Assembly (NCBI GenBank): GCA_019973155.2
Contig: BPQB01000006.1
Span: 1 to 64,000 of the forward strand
Reading direction: 5' to 3'
Length of the DNA stretch: 64,000 nucleotides
DNA from: Phanerochaete sordida
Lineage: Eukaryota; Basidiomycota; Agaricomycetes; Polyporales; Phanerochaetaceae
Below the pieces are notes generated by a model. The model did no database searches and was not told where the DNA came from. It saw only the letters and a list, made by a program, of their open reading frames with translations. Shown one piece after another: positions 1-10,485 of the stretch. Made by a program: the position numbers and the translations under genes. Numbering within the stretch: the first letter of the stretch is position 1; every line of letters starts with the position of its first letter.

Positions 1-209
1 ACCGGAGTGACCAGAGTAATATATAAGCTGGCTGAGGGCCAGACGGGCATCCCAGGTCAATAGACCTCGCGATGGACAGTTGAATGGAATTGTTACCTAC
101 GGTCGATGTGCATAATAATAGAGTAATTTGACACTAGTCCTCGCAATGCTCGACATTCGAAGCCCTTGTGTCTCTCTGCCTACGCCTTTGCCCCCCGCAC
201 GTCTTGGCC

Positions 210-1804
210 ATGTCTAACGGGACAGACCTCGCCTCTCTCGGGGCCTACGTCGCGCTCATCGGGAGCTCCGTGTCTCAATCGCTCACTCCGGTAGTGACGG
301 AGAGCATCGCGTTCGGTACGCTCCTTGCTGGCTTTCCGCGCGTGCCAGGCTGGCCCTTGTCTGACGCTTTTGCAGGTGTGTACACCGCGCTGGTGGCATC
401 CACGGTCTTTGTCATCGTGTAAGTTCCCTCGACGCGGACGAAGAATAAAGCCAGTGACGTTCGCCGTGCGCAGCCGCTCGCGCTCGCGAGTGCGCATGAA
501 GAGACTGGTGCTGCTCGCGGTCTGCGTCGCGATGTACGCCTTCGCGGCGGCGCATCTTGGCCTTGCGCTCGCAGACCTGTTCGTCGAGGACAGAAAGTCG
601 GGCGAGATCCAACAGATGGTTCTAACCTGCATCGCGAACGTGAACACGACCGGCGCCGGCGAGGCGAACGAGTGCCAGACAATGCCAGCGGGCGTCCTCG
701 CAGCGAAGGGCTCGTCGACGTGGGTCTCAGTTACTCTTCTGACCTTGACGGTAAGTGCGTTGCAGGCATTCCGCGAGTCAGACCTGAGATGCTCAAGTTT
801 TGTAGGTCATTTTAAACGACACCGTCGTACTATGGCGTGCATGGGTGCTCTGGCCTCGCTCGCGCGTCGTGCAGAGCAGCTCAGCCATCTTGATACTGTC
901 CTACATCGGCGAGTCTACAGGCTGACTGTTGTCCGATCTGCATCCGAGCTGACCCGCGCATGTGTAGCATGTTCGCTTTGGAACATCGTCGTAGACTATG
1001 ACCACCACGGCATCTCCGACTCGTCCTTCGCGACCCTGGTGTCGTGGCTCATACAGGCGTGGTCCACCGGGCTGATCGCTTACCGGGCCTGGTGCGCACC
1101 TTCAAGTCATTTTCGTTGTACGGATACTGACACCAACCTCCAGGCAGCAACGACAGCATGTTAAGATTGAGTTGCTGACCTCCTTTCGTACAAGGGCTGA
1201 ACGAGTGCTCCTCCTGTTCATGGAGTCTGGCATCGTATATTGCCTATTTCTGGTGCGAACCTTCCACGGAATCCGCGTACGCTGACCATGCCCATGTACC
1301 ACAGACGCTCCTCGCCGCGTCCAACATCGCCGACTTCATTGCTGCCTCAGTACCGCAGCTCGGCTCCTCCGACCAGCGCACGCTCTCCGGTGGTATCAAG
1401 GCCCTCGAGGCGGGCGCGCTCATAGACATCGTCGTACGCCCACTCGCGCCATCCCCGCCGCCGAGGCTCTTGCTGACGTCCGCTGCGCGCAGGGCTCGTA
1501 CCCGACCGCGCTCATCCTCCTCGTCGAGCTCTCGAACAGCTACGCGCAGCGCACGCTCTCCGTTGGCGACACACTGACGCTGCCGCCCGCGCACTTGCCG
1601 CGGGCGGTGGAGATGCGGGTCCTGGGAGGTGTGCGCGATGGTGGGGCATTGCCGGGGCATGGGACGGCTGGGGAGACGGTGCGGCTGTGCTTGCACGCGG
1701 CAGCGGGGTCGGATGCGAGTGTCGTCGAGCCGATGCAGAAGGGTGATCAATCGGAGGCTGGGAAAGGTGTAACTCAGTCGAGCCCAGAGTATCTGACTGG
1801 CTAA
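210..1804 (+). CDS. Seven-TM receptor-like protein, array copy 1 (subfamily A)
   Basis: Predicted 400-residue polytopic membrane protein. Exons are 210-315, 376-418, 474-750, 806-908, 968-1091, 1144-1252, 1305-1433 and 1493-1804, and all join in frame. Seven hydrophobic segments can be seen: exon 1/2 junction, exon 3 start (LAVCVAMYAFAAAHLG), exon 3/4 (VTLLTLTVILNDTVVLWRAW), end of exon 4, exon 5, exon 6 (VLLLFMESGIVYCLFL) and exon 7/8 (ALIDIV then YPTALILLVELS). Basic runs RSRSRVRMK, WPRSR and QQRQHVK fall in predicted cytosolic loops, which suggests N-out topology. Two cysteines flank a 14-residue stretch in the first outer loop. Intron 4 seems to start with GC (GCGAGT) instead of GT. The ATG at 210 aligns with the starts of copies 7 and 8. 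Function unknown; a GPCR-like receptor is inference from topology. Confidence 0.8.
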
Positions 1805-1927
1805 TTGCTCCTTGCTCTATCCAGCTCCTAATAAGGAGTGACGTCTAGTCATTAGATGATATAGCACGCGAGTAACCAGCCACTCTGTGATTACAAATTA
1901 GCAGTCTGCTTAGTGCTATGGACATGA

Positions 1928-3511
1928 CTATACGGTGAAGGCAGTCTTCAGCGCCAGCGCACCGTCTTCGCAACATTCTTTTGGCCAGTCACCGCCATCG
2001 CGCGAGTCCCCAGAGTCCGTGCCAGACAGATGCACATGAAGCACGCTTCCTTTCACGGATTCACTTGGAAGACCACCGGCCGACATCGCGCGACCTCCGC
2101 TTCCATAGCGCGCCGCGGGGACCAGCGTCGGCATGGCGTCGACAGACAGCGCGCGCTGCGCGTAGTTGCTCGACAGCTCGACGAGAAGGATAACGAGGGT
2201 TGGGTACATGCCCTGCGGCCGCTGGAGGTGAGCAACGTGCGGCAGCGGCAGGACACGGAGGGTGCGCACGACGACGTGGATCACGATGGCCGCGATGACC
2301 ATGTGCGAGCTGAGCACGATAGCGTCTGCGCCTGCGGCGGCGGCGGCATTCACGCCCGGCCGGCTGACTGCGCTGAAGCGGGGCTCGAAGCAGAAGACGA
2401 GGCTCGCGGCGACGATGGGGGCCTGTCCACCGGGCGGACCGTTAGCGTGAGCGATGCAAGGGCGGCCGCGCGGCGTACCCAGAAGAGGCAGTACAGCGAG
2501 CCGGACTCGACGAAGAGCAGCAGAGCCCGCTCGGCCCTCGAGTGAGAGCCGATGCTCAGGTGCGCTTTGATGTGCCGCCGATGGTCCCTTGGGGGCGATG
2601 TCAGTGCCGTTGAAATCGACAGAGGAGCACGGGCTCACCATGCACGACGCGCGATTAGCGACGTCGCCCAAAGGTTTGTGACCCACGACACCAGGAAGCC
2701 GAGGGGCGCGGCGTAGGCTGCAAGCGCCTTGTCGCCGTAGTCCGCGACGTTGTTCCACATGAGGAGCGCTGCAGCGAAGGGTTGAGCAAAGCGATATTTC
2801 GGATGGTTGTAAGCGTACCTGCTGCACTGAGCATCAGCACGGCCGTCACCAGCCGTACGACGCGGCTGCGGGAAGAAAGCACCCAGGCGCGCCAGAACAC
2901 AACTACGTCGCTCAGCATAATCTAGGCAACTCGCTCAGCATGGACTGTATATTCAGAGGTGAACGGTGCTTACGTTTACTGATAGCGGCACGGAGAGCAC
3001 AAGTTGAGAGGTTGCGGAAGAAGTGCTGCTGCCGAGGCTTGCCGCGTTCGCTGGACAGGGAACCGTGTCGTGCGACGTAGCGGAGCCATCTGCGCTGGAG
3101 ATGCAGCTCAACACTATCTCGCGGATTTCGTTTGATGTTCTGTTCGCTGCGAATACTCTGGAGAGAGAAATACCAATGTGAGCAGCAGAAAGGCCGTACA
3201 TCGTCACGCAGACGGCGAGAAGCACAGATTTCTTTGACACCAGGGAAGCCTGCGAGCGACTGTGGAACATAAGCCGTCACCATCGCGCGCATACAGCGCA
3301 AAGCGTACATTATGACGATGACCGTGCAGATCACGAGTGGTGTATACACGCCTGCGTATCTCATGATTAGCGCAGCCGTGCAGATCGCGGCAGGTGCAAA
3401 CGCACCAAAGACGACGCTCTCGACCACTGTGGGTACCAGCGACTGGGAAACGCTCACCCCAATCATATCTATGTACGGCTCTATGCCGTCGAGATTGGAG
3501 ATATTAGACAT
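1928..3511 (-). CDS. Seven-TM receptor-like protein, array copy 2 (subfamily A)
   Basis: It is divergently placed to the foldback DNA and convergent with copy 1, with only about 120 bases between their stop codons. Translation from 3511 begins MSNISNLDGIEPYIDMIG, and the eight-exon structure and intron phases match copy 1. Helix 2 reads VLLAVCVTMYGLSAAHIG. The outer loop has a Cys pair 15 residues apart. Helix 7 reads GMYPTLVILLVELSSNYAQ. The block after helix 3 is odd: WRAWVLSSRSR replaces the usual WRAWVLWPRSR, so the conserved Trp-Pro is lost. All introns have GT-AG ends, including an unusual ...CCAAG acceptor before exon 6. No stop or frameshift was found, so it is probably functional. 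Ligand and role are unknown. Confidence 0.78.
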
Positions 3512-3786
3512 GGTCTTTGGGTGTCACTTGGGTGGTTTGCGACTATGGCTGCCGGGTGAGATGTTTCACAGGAAAAGCGGAGACTTCTGGATGCCACAGG
3601 TAGATATGCGAGAGATTGGGATTATAGCTGTGCTCAGTGAGAGACATGAGATGTATACCAACAGCGCAGCTAAATGCGCCCTCCAATCGTGAGCGAAAGG
3701 GGCGGATTCGCGAAATGTGAGCATCATGATTTTTGTGACTGAGATCAGGACCTAGGAAAGCAGTCGCAGTCGAGAAGTATGACGGT

Positions 3787-4396
3787 TATGACGGTCTTTA
3801 TTGGACAAAAATACCGGGGTTTGGCAAATGTAATTTGAGTTTCGGTTCTTCCTGAAAGAACGCGAGAGACTGTGAGGGATCGTGCGCGAGAGCGAACGAG
3901 GGCGTACGAAAGCGCACGAGAGCGCAAGATCGTGAACGATCGTTCACTATCGTGCACGATTGTGCACGATTGTTCACTCTCGAGGGTCCGGTTTTCGCAA
4001 AATCGAACTGGAAGACTCAGTTTCAGGTGAGAGATAGCTCGTGCTCGTGCACTATCGTTAACGATTGCACACTCTCCTGCGCGCTCGTACACTCTCCTGC
4101 ACGTTCAGACACCCTCTGAGAGTGCACGAGAGCTCACTATCGCTCGCTCAAGCGCACAATAGTTCACTCAAAGTCGAAAACGACAGACTCAGTTGCCAAA
4201 ACCAAACCCTCGGGAGTGAACAATCGTGCACGATCGTGCACGATAGTGAACGATCGTTCACGATCTTGCGCTCTCGTGCGCCCTCGTTCGCTCTCGCGCA
4301 CGATCCCTCACAGTCTCTCGCGTTCTTTCAGGCAGAACCGAAATTCAAATCGCATTTGCCAGACCTCGGTGTTTTTGTCCAGTAAAGACCGTCATA
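3787..4396. mobile_element. Fold-back element A (610 bp)
   Basis: The ends are inverted copies of a sequence beginning TATGACGGTCTTTA and running on through TTGGACAAAAAT (left 3787-3812, right 4372-4396). The two internal halves are also inverted copies of each other: the CTGAAAGAACGCGAGAG block near 3850 reappears reversed near 4320. The centre is packed with short palindromes such as CGATCGTGCACGAT and GTGAACGATCGTTCAC. No coding capacity was seen. It looks like a MITE or foldback element, and outer TA dinucleotides could be a TA target duplication. Open frames in it are repeats of S, R and A residues and are not genes. Confidence 0.7.
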
Positions 4397-4951
4397 GACG
4401 GTCTTTACTGGACAAAAATAGATGGTTTCGGGCTTGGGGCTTTTGTTTTCGCGGCGAGCTGCAAGAATGTGAACGAGAGTGAACGATAGCGAACGCGCGC
4501 GAACGAGAGCGCACGATGGTGAACGATCGTGCGCAATCGTTCGCTATCGTGCACGATTGTGCACGATTGTTCACTCTTGAGGGTTTGTTTTCCGATTTCG
4601 AGTGAAAGATTGTGCACTCTAGCGGACAATCGTGAGCTCTTGTGTACTCTCGAAAGTGCGCGAGCGTGCACAAGACCGCACGATCGTTAACGATAGCGCA
4701 CGAGCGCGAGCTATCTCTCACCTGACACCCAGTTTCCCAAATCAAGAATGCCAAAACTGAATCTTCGTGAGTGAACAACCGTGCACAATCGTGCACGATG
4801 GTTAACGATCGCTAACGATCGTTCGCTATCGTGCGCTCTCTTCCGCGCGCGTTCACTATCATTCGCTCTGGCTCACTTTCTTGCAGCTCGCCGCGAAAAC
4901 GAATGGCTCAAACCCAAAACAATATATTTTTGTCCAGTAAACACCGTCATA
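4395..4951. mobile_element. Fold-back element B (557 bp), abutting A
   Basis: This second element of the same family starts where element A ends. The junction at 4372-4420 is therefore a near-perfect palindrome of two terminal repeats head to head. The right terminus (4926-4951) carries one change (AAACACC for AAAGACC). The internal arms are inverted (GCGGCGAGCTGCAAGAA near 4450 against TTCTTGCAGCTCGCCGC near 4880). The interior is again rich in CGATCGT/GTGCACGA palindromes but is not identical to A, so the two are not a recent tandem duplicate. No gene was seen. Confidence 0.68.
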
Positions 4952-5599
4952 GAGAAGAGATGCGACGTGGGAATTCAAAAGTCTTCGGCGTGGGGTCAGC
5001 GATCCGCTTGCATAGAAGCGACATGCATGAGAGGCGGCCTTCCGTTTGCAGCTACCCTTTTTCAGAGACGCGGTTCATCGAGAAGCGAAGAGACAGCGAG
5101 TTGATTCGAAGCCTTCTGCCCGGAAGATTTCATTAAGAAGACCTCATACATATCTGTTTCATGTACGCACCTGAACACTGTTATAGGGCTCTTCCGAGGA
5201 GCACTCTCCCTGTATCGTTCCGCATCATGCTCGTCATAGCGAACGCTCTACAATCCTTGACGCGCTCATACCGCGGAAGCAGCGCTCGGTCAAAAGCTCA
5301 AACGCTGCAGCTGTTGAAGATAGCAAGTAGAGCCCCAGATGGCAAACACAAACCTCGTGGCAGCGGTGGTAGTGGCAATAAAGCCGGAAGTTGCTCATTG
5401 GGGCCTCGGCGGCGCCGGGTCTATCCGGGCGCCACGACGGTCTCGGTTGCGTAGCCCGCTGCTTTTTGCACCAGGGGATGCACCAGGGAGATGGACTATC
5501 CCTAAATTACTAGGCGTAGAGAAGCAGGAGGTGTGGACTCAATAAAATAATGAAACTTCAAGCTGCAAGGACAGGCGGGCCGCAACGGAAGCAAAAATA
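4952..5599. other. Intergenic, no supported gene
   Basis: About 650 bases between the fold-back pair and a tRNA-Glu. Short open frames on the plus strand near 5161-5545 have no recognisable motif and no matching neighbour. No gene is called. Confidence 0.4.
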
Positions 5600-5671
5600 T
5601 TCCGACACGGGGAATCAAACCCCGGGCTATCGCGTGAGAGGCGATAATGTTAGCCACTACACCATATCGGA
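5600..5671 (-). tRNA. tRNA-Glu (CTC), variant copy 1
   Basis: A 72-base cloverleaf on the minus strand. Acceptor TCCGATA pairs with TGTCGGA; anticodon stem ATCGC/GCGAT holds loop CTCTCAC, giving anticodon CTC. A T-run follows (AATATTTTTGC). It differs from the other five copies in the T loop, which reads TTTGATT instead of TTCGATT. That changes C56 and the B-box of the internal promoter, so this copy may be weakened or decaying. Confidence 0.9.
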
Positions 5672-5875
5672 TATACCTCGGAGTACACAGCAGTCATTAT
5701 AGCCGTCCACCTATGCTATTTGACGCATAGATTTCCTAACGGCCTCACTCACAAGCCTGCATACATCGTACTTACAGTGAAACGGGAGACGCAATTTTAG
5801 TCATTTGTGCGGCCCGAAAGTACTACGAAAAGCTCTGCAACAATAGGAGTGAGCCTGAGTTGCGAAGGAACTTGG

Positions 5876-7480
5876 CTATGGCCGCTGGTGTATAGGGCTG
5901 TACGAGTGGGGATTTGGGTGTTCATGACTCTCGACGCCTCTAGAGTGCTGCAGAGCCCCGAGGCTACGATCCGAAGGCCCTTTCTCGGCATCGATGGCGA
6001 TAGTGGAACCAAACGCCGAGCTGTCGTCTTCGACAGCAAGGTCTGTCATGTCGAGAATGTCGGGCGAAGGTTGTCTCCGAGGCGGCGGATCATAGTGTAC
6101 GCGCGCGGCCGCGACTGTGACCGCGCGTTCGTAGTATGAGTCTGTGAACTCGGTAAGGACGACGATGGCCATCGGATAAATGCTCTGCGCAGGTAAGTGA
6201 GGCCAGACACGGTTCACTGAGAAGGGGGACACGTACGACAAGCTGGATCAGGGGATAGTACACGATGCCGTCGAAGACGTTTACTAAGTCGACAGTGCCA
6301 CTATTCCATTGCTGACCGGGGCTAGCAGCGAAGATGCAGTTGGAGATCATGATAAATGTCTAAGAATTTTCGTGAGCACTTCGAAGATGGAGCGGACTCG
6401 GAGCGGCATCTATCACTTACCCACACTATCGCGTACAGCAAACCAGATTCGACAAATAAGAGGAGAACTCGCTCCGCTTTCGTGCGCTTCGTGTCATTGC
6501 CGAGAGCCTCTTTCATGACTCGCCGGTGCTGCCTGTGTAAGTTGTTCAATTCAACGAACATCGTGGGACATGTACGCTTGAAGTGCGTACCATGCCTTCC
6601 AAGAAATAAGCGACGTTGACCAAAGGTTCGTGACCCAAGAAAGGATGCTCCCAGGCAGCCCCGGACCCTGTCCGCCGATACCTCCGTATACTAAGGCAGC
6701 TGCGAGCGACAGCGAGCATCGCGTTGCGCAGACGTGTCAACATCGAGTGTACCCAGCGTTCCAAGACAGAGAAGCACGGATAGACCGTGCACGACGCGCT
6801 GGCGCCGCCAGAGTATACAAGCTCTCCAGCTCACGATTGCGTCGCTGATTGCGACCTAAACTCGCGCGCGCATCAATATTACATCAACATCTGCGAAGAC
6901 GACAAGGGAGAGATTCGGACGTACGTTGACGAGCGGAAGCTCGAACTGGAAGTACTGCGCTACAACGTCCGACATCGAGATATCATTGCTGAACAGCGCC
7001 GGCTCGCCACAGGCAGCGGACAACGGGTTGATGCCGTCGATGAGCTGCCTCAGACAGTCGTCAACCCTGGTCTGCGCTGCTTGCGCGCGGACCTCGCCCA
7101 CGTGTACGGCCCGAATACTGATTCCAAGGTGTGTTGTTGCGAGCAGGAACATGAGCATGGAGAGATACGTCGACCATGTCTTGAATGCGCCCCGCTTCCG
7201 CTTCCGCCTGGGTCGGAATCAGTCTACCAAGCAGCGAGTGATACGATGGCTTCAACTCACAGAAATCCGGTCAGAGCAATCACGGTCAAGACGGCATACA
7301 CGCCTGGGCGGATGTCAGTCGAGACCACGCTCAGATGGCGACATACTGACCCCACAGTATCGCCTCGACGACAAAGAAAGGAAATGCGAAGGCACTGAAA
7401 GACGCCTCCTCGGCAGCATACTCAGCGAGAGAAGCTAGTAGTGACAGCTGTTTCGCACTGGGCGAGCTGCTAGTACTCAT
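5876..7480 (-). CDS. Seven-TM receptor-like protein, array copy 3 (subfamily B)
   Basis: Start at 7480 (MSTSSSPSAKQLSLLASL). The N-terminal segment ends PFFVVEAILWG at the first splice site, as in copies 4 and 6. Exon 3 carries RKRKRGAFKTW then the helix LSMLMFLLATTHLGISI. The outer loop has a Cys pair 14 residues apart. Helix 3 is followed by ISDAIVSWRACILWRRQR. Exon 6 reads TKAERVLLLFVESGLLYAIVW and helix 7 SIYPMAIVVLTEFTDSYYER. Eight exons and GT-AG introns were traced with no break to the stop at 5876. A TATATA stretch (7542-7548) lies about 65 bases upstream of the ATG. Same membrane topology as copy 1; role unknown. Confidence 0.78.
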
Positions 7481-7540
7481 CGAATGTGTCTGTATGGGGG
7501 GCAAGCAGCTCACCGGACAACCCAGTGTGCTCCGGGCGGC

Positions 7541-7549
7541 CTATATATC
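7541..7549 (-). promoter_or_regulatory. TATA-like box of copy 3
   Basis: TGATATATAG read on the minus strand, about 65 bases before the ATG at 7480. It lies inside the inverted repeat CGGCCTGTGATATATAGGCCG. The rest of the intergenic stretch to 8105 shows no gene. Confidence 0.45.
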
Positions 7550-8105
7550 ACAGGCCGTCGCCATCGATTGACAAGTCTCATTGCAGCGATGCAGTGCAAC
7601 GCCGTTGCTACTGCATCGTAGGGTCCTGAACCAGGTGAGGCAAGTGCGCCTCTGACTTCGGCTGGGGACGGCCAACACTGCCTTTGTGCTGCGATCGCTG
7701 AGGCTGTTCACCAGATTCATGAACCTGCTGTGGCTGAAGATGATCTAGCGAAGTCTCGGCCAGGAGTCGGGTTGCCGACAGGGAGTTAAGTACAGATGTA
7801 CAGCCCATCAGGGAATGTCACAAGGAGCGAAGCTCGCTTGGGCTTCTCGAGCTAAGGATCGCGGCTTCAAACTGGGTTTGCGGCTCTACTAGCAAATCGT
7901 GCCTACAAGACGCGCACATGCTTTGGTCTAGAGGCGTGTGAGCTCTGGGCGTTATGCTAAATCGCACAGGCCGCGACGTACGACCAAGTATAGCTTGAGT
8001 TCACCTTCCAAATGTGTGTCAGTCACAATAAATAAGTGGGTATATACGGGTGATGTCCAGGGGTCGGCTCCCGATACTGCGGTCGGAGGCGACATTGACT
8101 TATCA

Positions 8106-9738
8106 TCACGTTTGCCGATGCAAGGTGACAGATGTACGCGATTTATGAGTGGTATCGTTCGCGCGGCTGATTGAGGCAACGGAGCTGAGCCTAATTGGAG
8201 CGGAGGAAATGGGTAGTAGGACGAGAGGTGATTGTCCGTTATCCGCACCAGTGGCGGAGGTTGCCTCAAGAGGGGTGCTGCTTTCTTCATTGGGGAAGGC
8301 CACCATACTGAGGACGTGGGAAGGAGCGTGGTCTGACAGGCAGTGGGCCCCATGCGTGACTCCGATAGTTTCGATTGTGACACAGCGCTCGTAGTATGAG
8401 TCAGTGTACTCCGCGAGTACGACAGTCGCCATCGGATAGATGCTCTACGTAGATCAATGAGACCGTATACGATATGGAGAAATATGACGCTCACGACAAG
8501 TTGGATCAAGCTGAAAGCTATCATATTGGAAACGAAACTGCAAAACCTTTCAAAGCTACCAACAGCCGTACCGCTGTACCAGGTCGTGGCGGTAACGTAA
8601 CCATTGGAGATCACGATGAGCATCTGGGTAATCTATATGAGCAAGCGAAAAGGAAATGAGATGCGGCTCGCACCCATACTATCGCGTACAACAGACCAGA
8701 GTCGATGAAGAGCAAGAGTATACTCTCTGCTTTCGTACGCGCCATTCCAACACCAAGGGCTTCTTTCATGGACCGTCGATGCTGCCTATCACAGTTAGAG
8801 ATCTTAGCAAGTGTAGCAAGTACGTATGCGTAGTAGAACGCGCACCATGCCTTCCACGATATGAGAGATGTCGACCAAAGGTTCGTGACCCATGACAACA
8901 CGCTACCTGGTAGTCCCGGGCCAAACGTTGAAATACCGCCGTATATTAATGAAGCTGCAGGAGATCTGGTCAGTTCACGAGCAGCGGGCCTCCTGTCGCC
9001 CGGCTCAAACTGACCTAAAGTTCCGAGAAACAGAAGCACGGAAAGACCGCGTACGATCCATTGGCGCGGCCAAAGGGCACATGCTCTCCAGCTCACGATA
9101 ACATCGCTAATTGCAATCTAAGCCTGGCACGTCAGAATTTGCGTCAACACAGGAAAACAAAAGTAGCACATGCATTAACGAGCGGAACCTCTGATAGGAA
9201 GAACTCCGTTATGTCGCTGGCATCTGAATCATCTGCTGCGAACAGCGTCGAATCGTCGCAGCTCGATGGCGTCTGGTCACCGCCTGCGAGACTTCTGAGG
9301 CAGCTCGAGATGTTGAGATACCAGTCATGACTGCGCCTCTCGCCCATGCAGATCTCCCAAGCCCTGATCCCCATGTGTGCAGTGGCGAGCATAAACATCA
9401 CCATTGAGAGATACATCCACCATCGCTTGAAGACGGGTCGGTTCCGTTTCCGCCTGTATAACTTCAGATGAATCGGCATGTGTACAAGCATAAAAGCAAC
9501 TTACATGTAACCAAAAACGGCTATCATGGTCAGAACAGCATACACGCCTGCTAGTACATCAGCTGCAGTATGAGGCACACATGATACTACCCGCAGACTA
9601 ACCCCAAAGTGTAGCCTCGCCGACAAAGAACGGCAAGCTGGACGTGCTAGTGGACCCTTGCGAGGAAGCATCATCCGCAAGCTGTGCGAGCGAACGAAGA
9701 TGTTGCTGCAGGGGATCTGTGGGCGGAGGGTAGCTCAT
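8106..9738 (-). CDS. Seven-TM receptor-like protein, array copy 4 (subfamily B)
   Basis: Nearest relative of copy 3 and in the same orientation. Start at 9738 (MSYPPPTDPLQQHLRSLAQL) aligns with copy 3; an upstream in-frame ATG exists. Signature blocks: PFFVGEATLWG at splice 1, RKRNRPVFKRWWMYLSMVMF in exon 3, a Cys pair 13 residues apart, ISDVIVSWRACALWPRQW, TKAESILLLFIDSGLLYAIVW, and SIYPMATVVLAEYTDSYYER. Intron 3 appears to use a GC donor (AAT|GCATGT); without its removal the frame stops within 30 bases. The ESG motif reads DSG here. The tail after helix 7 is Ser/Thr-rich, about 100 residues. A TATATATAA stretch (9806-9817) lies about 70 bases upstream. Confidence 0.76.
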
Positions 9739-10485
9739 TGAGATGCGCCAGGAAGGCAGGGGATGAAACACAGTGGCTTGCATAGACGTACGATTCCTTG
9801 CGGTCATTATATATATTCTACCTACCAGCCGGCATCCCCCAAAGCTGGCCCACTATTTGCCGTCGACGTCAAACGGCACAGATTGGGTCACGCAGTACAT
9901 AGTTACGGCTGCACCTTGAAGATTTTGTTGGTCGCTAGTGTCGCGTTAGGCAGCGTATCTCCAAAAATCACGGAGCTGGTCAACTCAGCCATACAAAACG
10001 AGGAGTGTGGTATGCTTACATTTGATGACAGCAGTTTGATGCTCTGTAGATGCATAGCGACGGGATCACAAGTGACGAAGAAAGGCTGTGCCAGACAGCG
10101 AACTTCACGGAGGGGATGCAGCAGATGCATAGAGATGACAGAACCTACAAGTGCGGGTAGTACGATACATGGGTGGCGGATGCAGATATGCAAAGTCAGG
10201 TTCGGGAGAGGGCGGTTGACCGTCTATTCTACGAGATGCGAAGTCCTGAATGTGGCGAAGAGGCATGGATGCGGCTGAATAGCTGTACATGTTCCGACGG
10301 ACACAAGGAGGGAGTCCCAGAAGATGATGCGTGGCAGCGTTCGGAGACTCGGGTGGATGGGCAGGAGGCTCCGGTGTAGTCGCACGAGGATGGTGACGCC
10401 GGCCTGAAAACCGTCTCCTGATGATTCGACGCGTAAGTAGGTGCTGGACGTAGAACCCTGGTGGATGAATGGCATCATGGAGGCA
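9739..10485. other. Intergenic, no supported gene
   Basis: About 750 bases between the divergent copy 4 promoter and the hydrolase 3' end. It holds the copy 4 TATA-like box at 9806-9817. Open frames on both strands (plus 9763-10278, minus 9903-10193) lack motifs and overlap each other, so no gene is called. Confidence 0.4.

Noticed and set aside
3850..4900. CRISPR-like array of short repeats
   Set aside because: The repeats are irregular palindromes without unique spacers, inside terminal inverted repeats, in a eukaryotic genome.
4065..5104. Ser/Arg-rich frames (106, 134 and 107 codons)
   Set aside because: They are translations of the CGATCGT/GTGCACGA palindromes on both strands of the fold-back elements.
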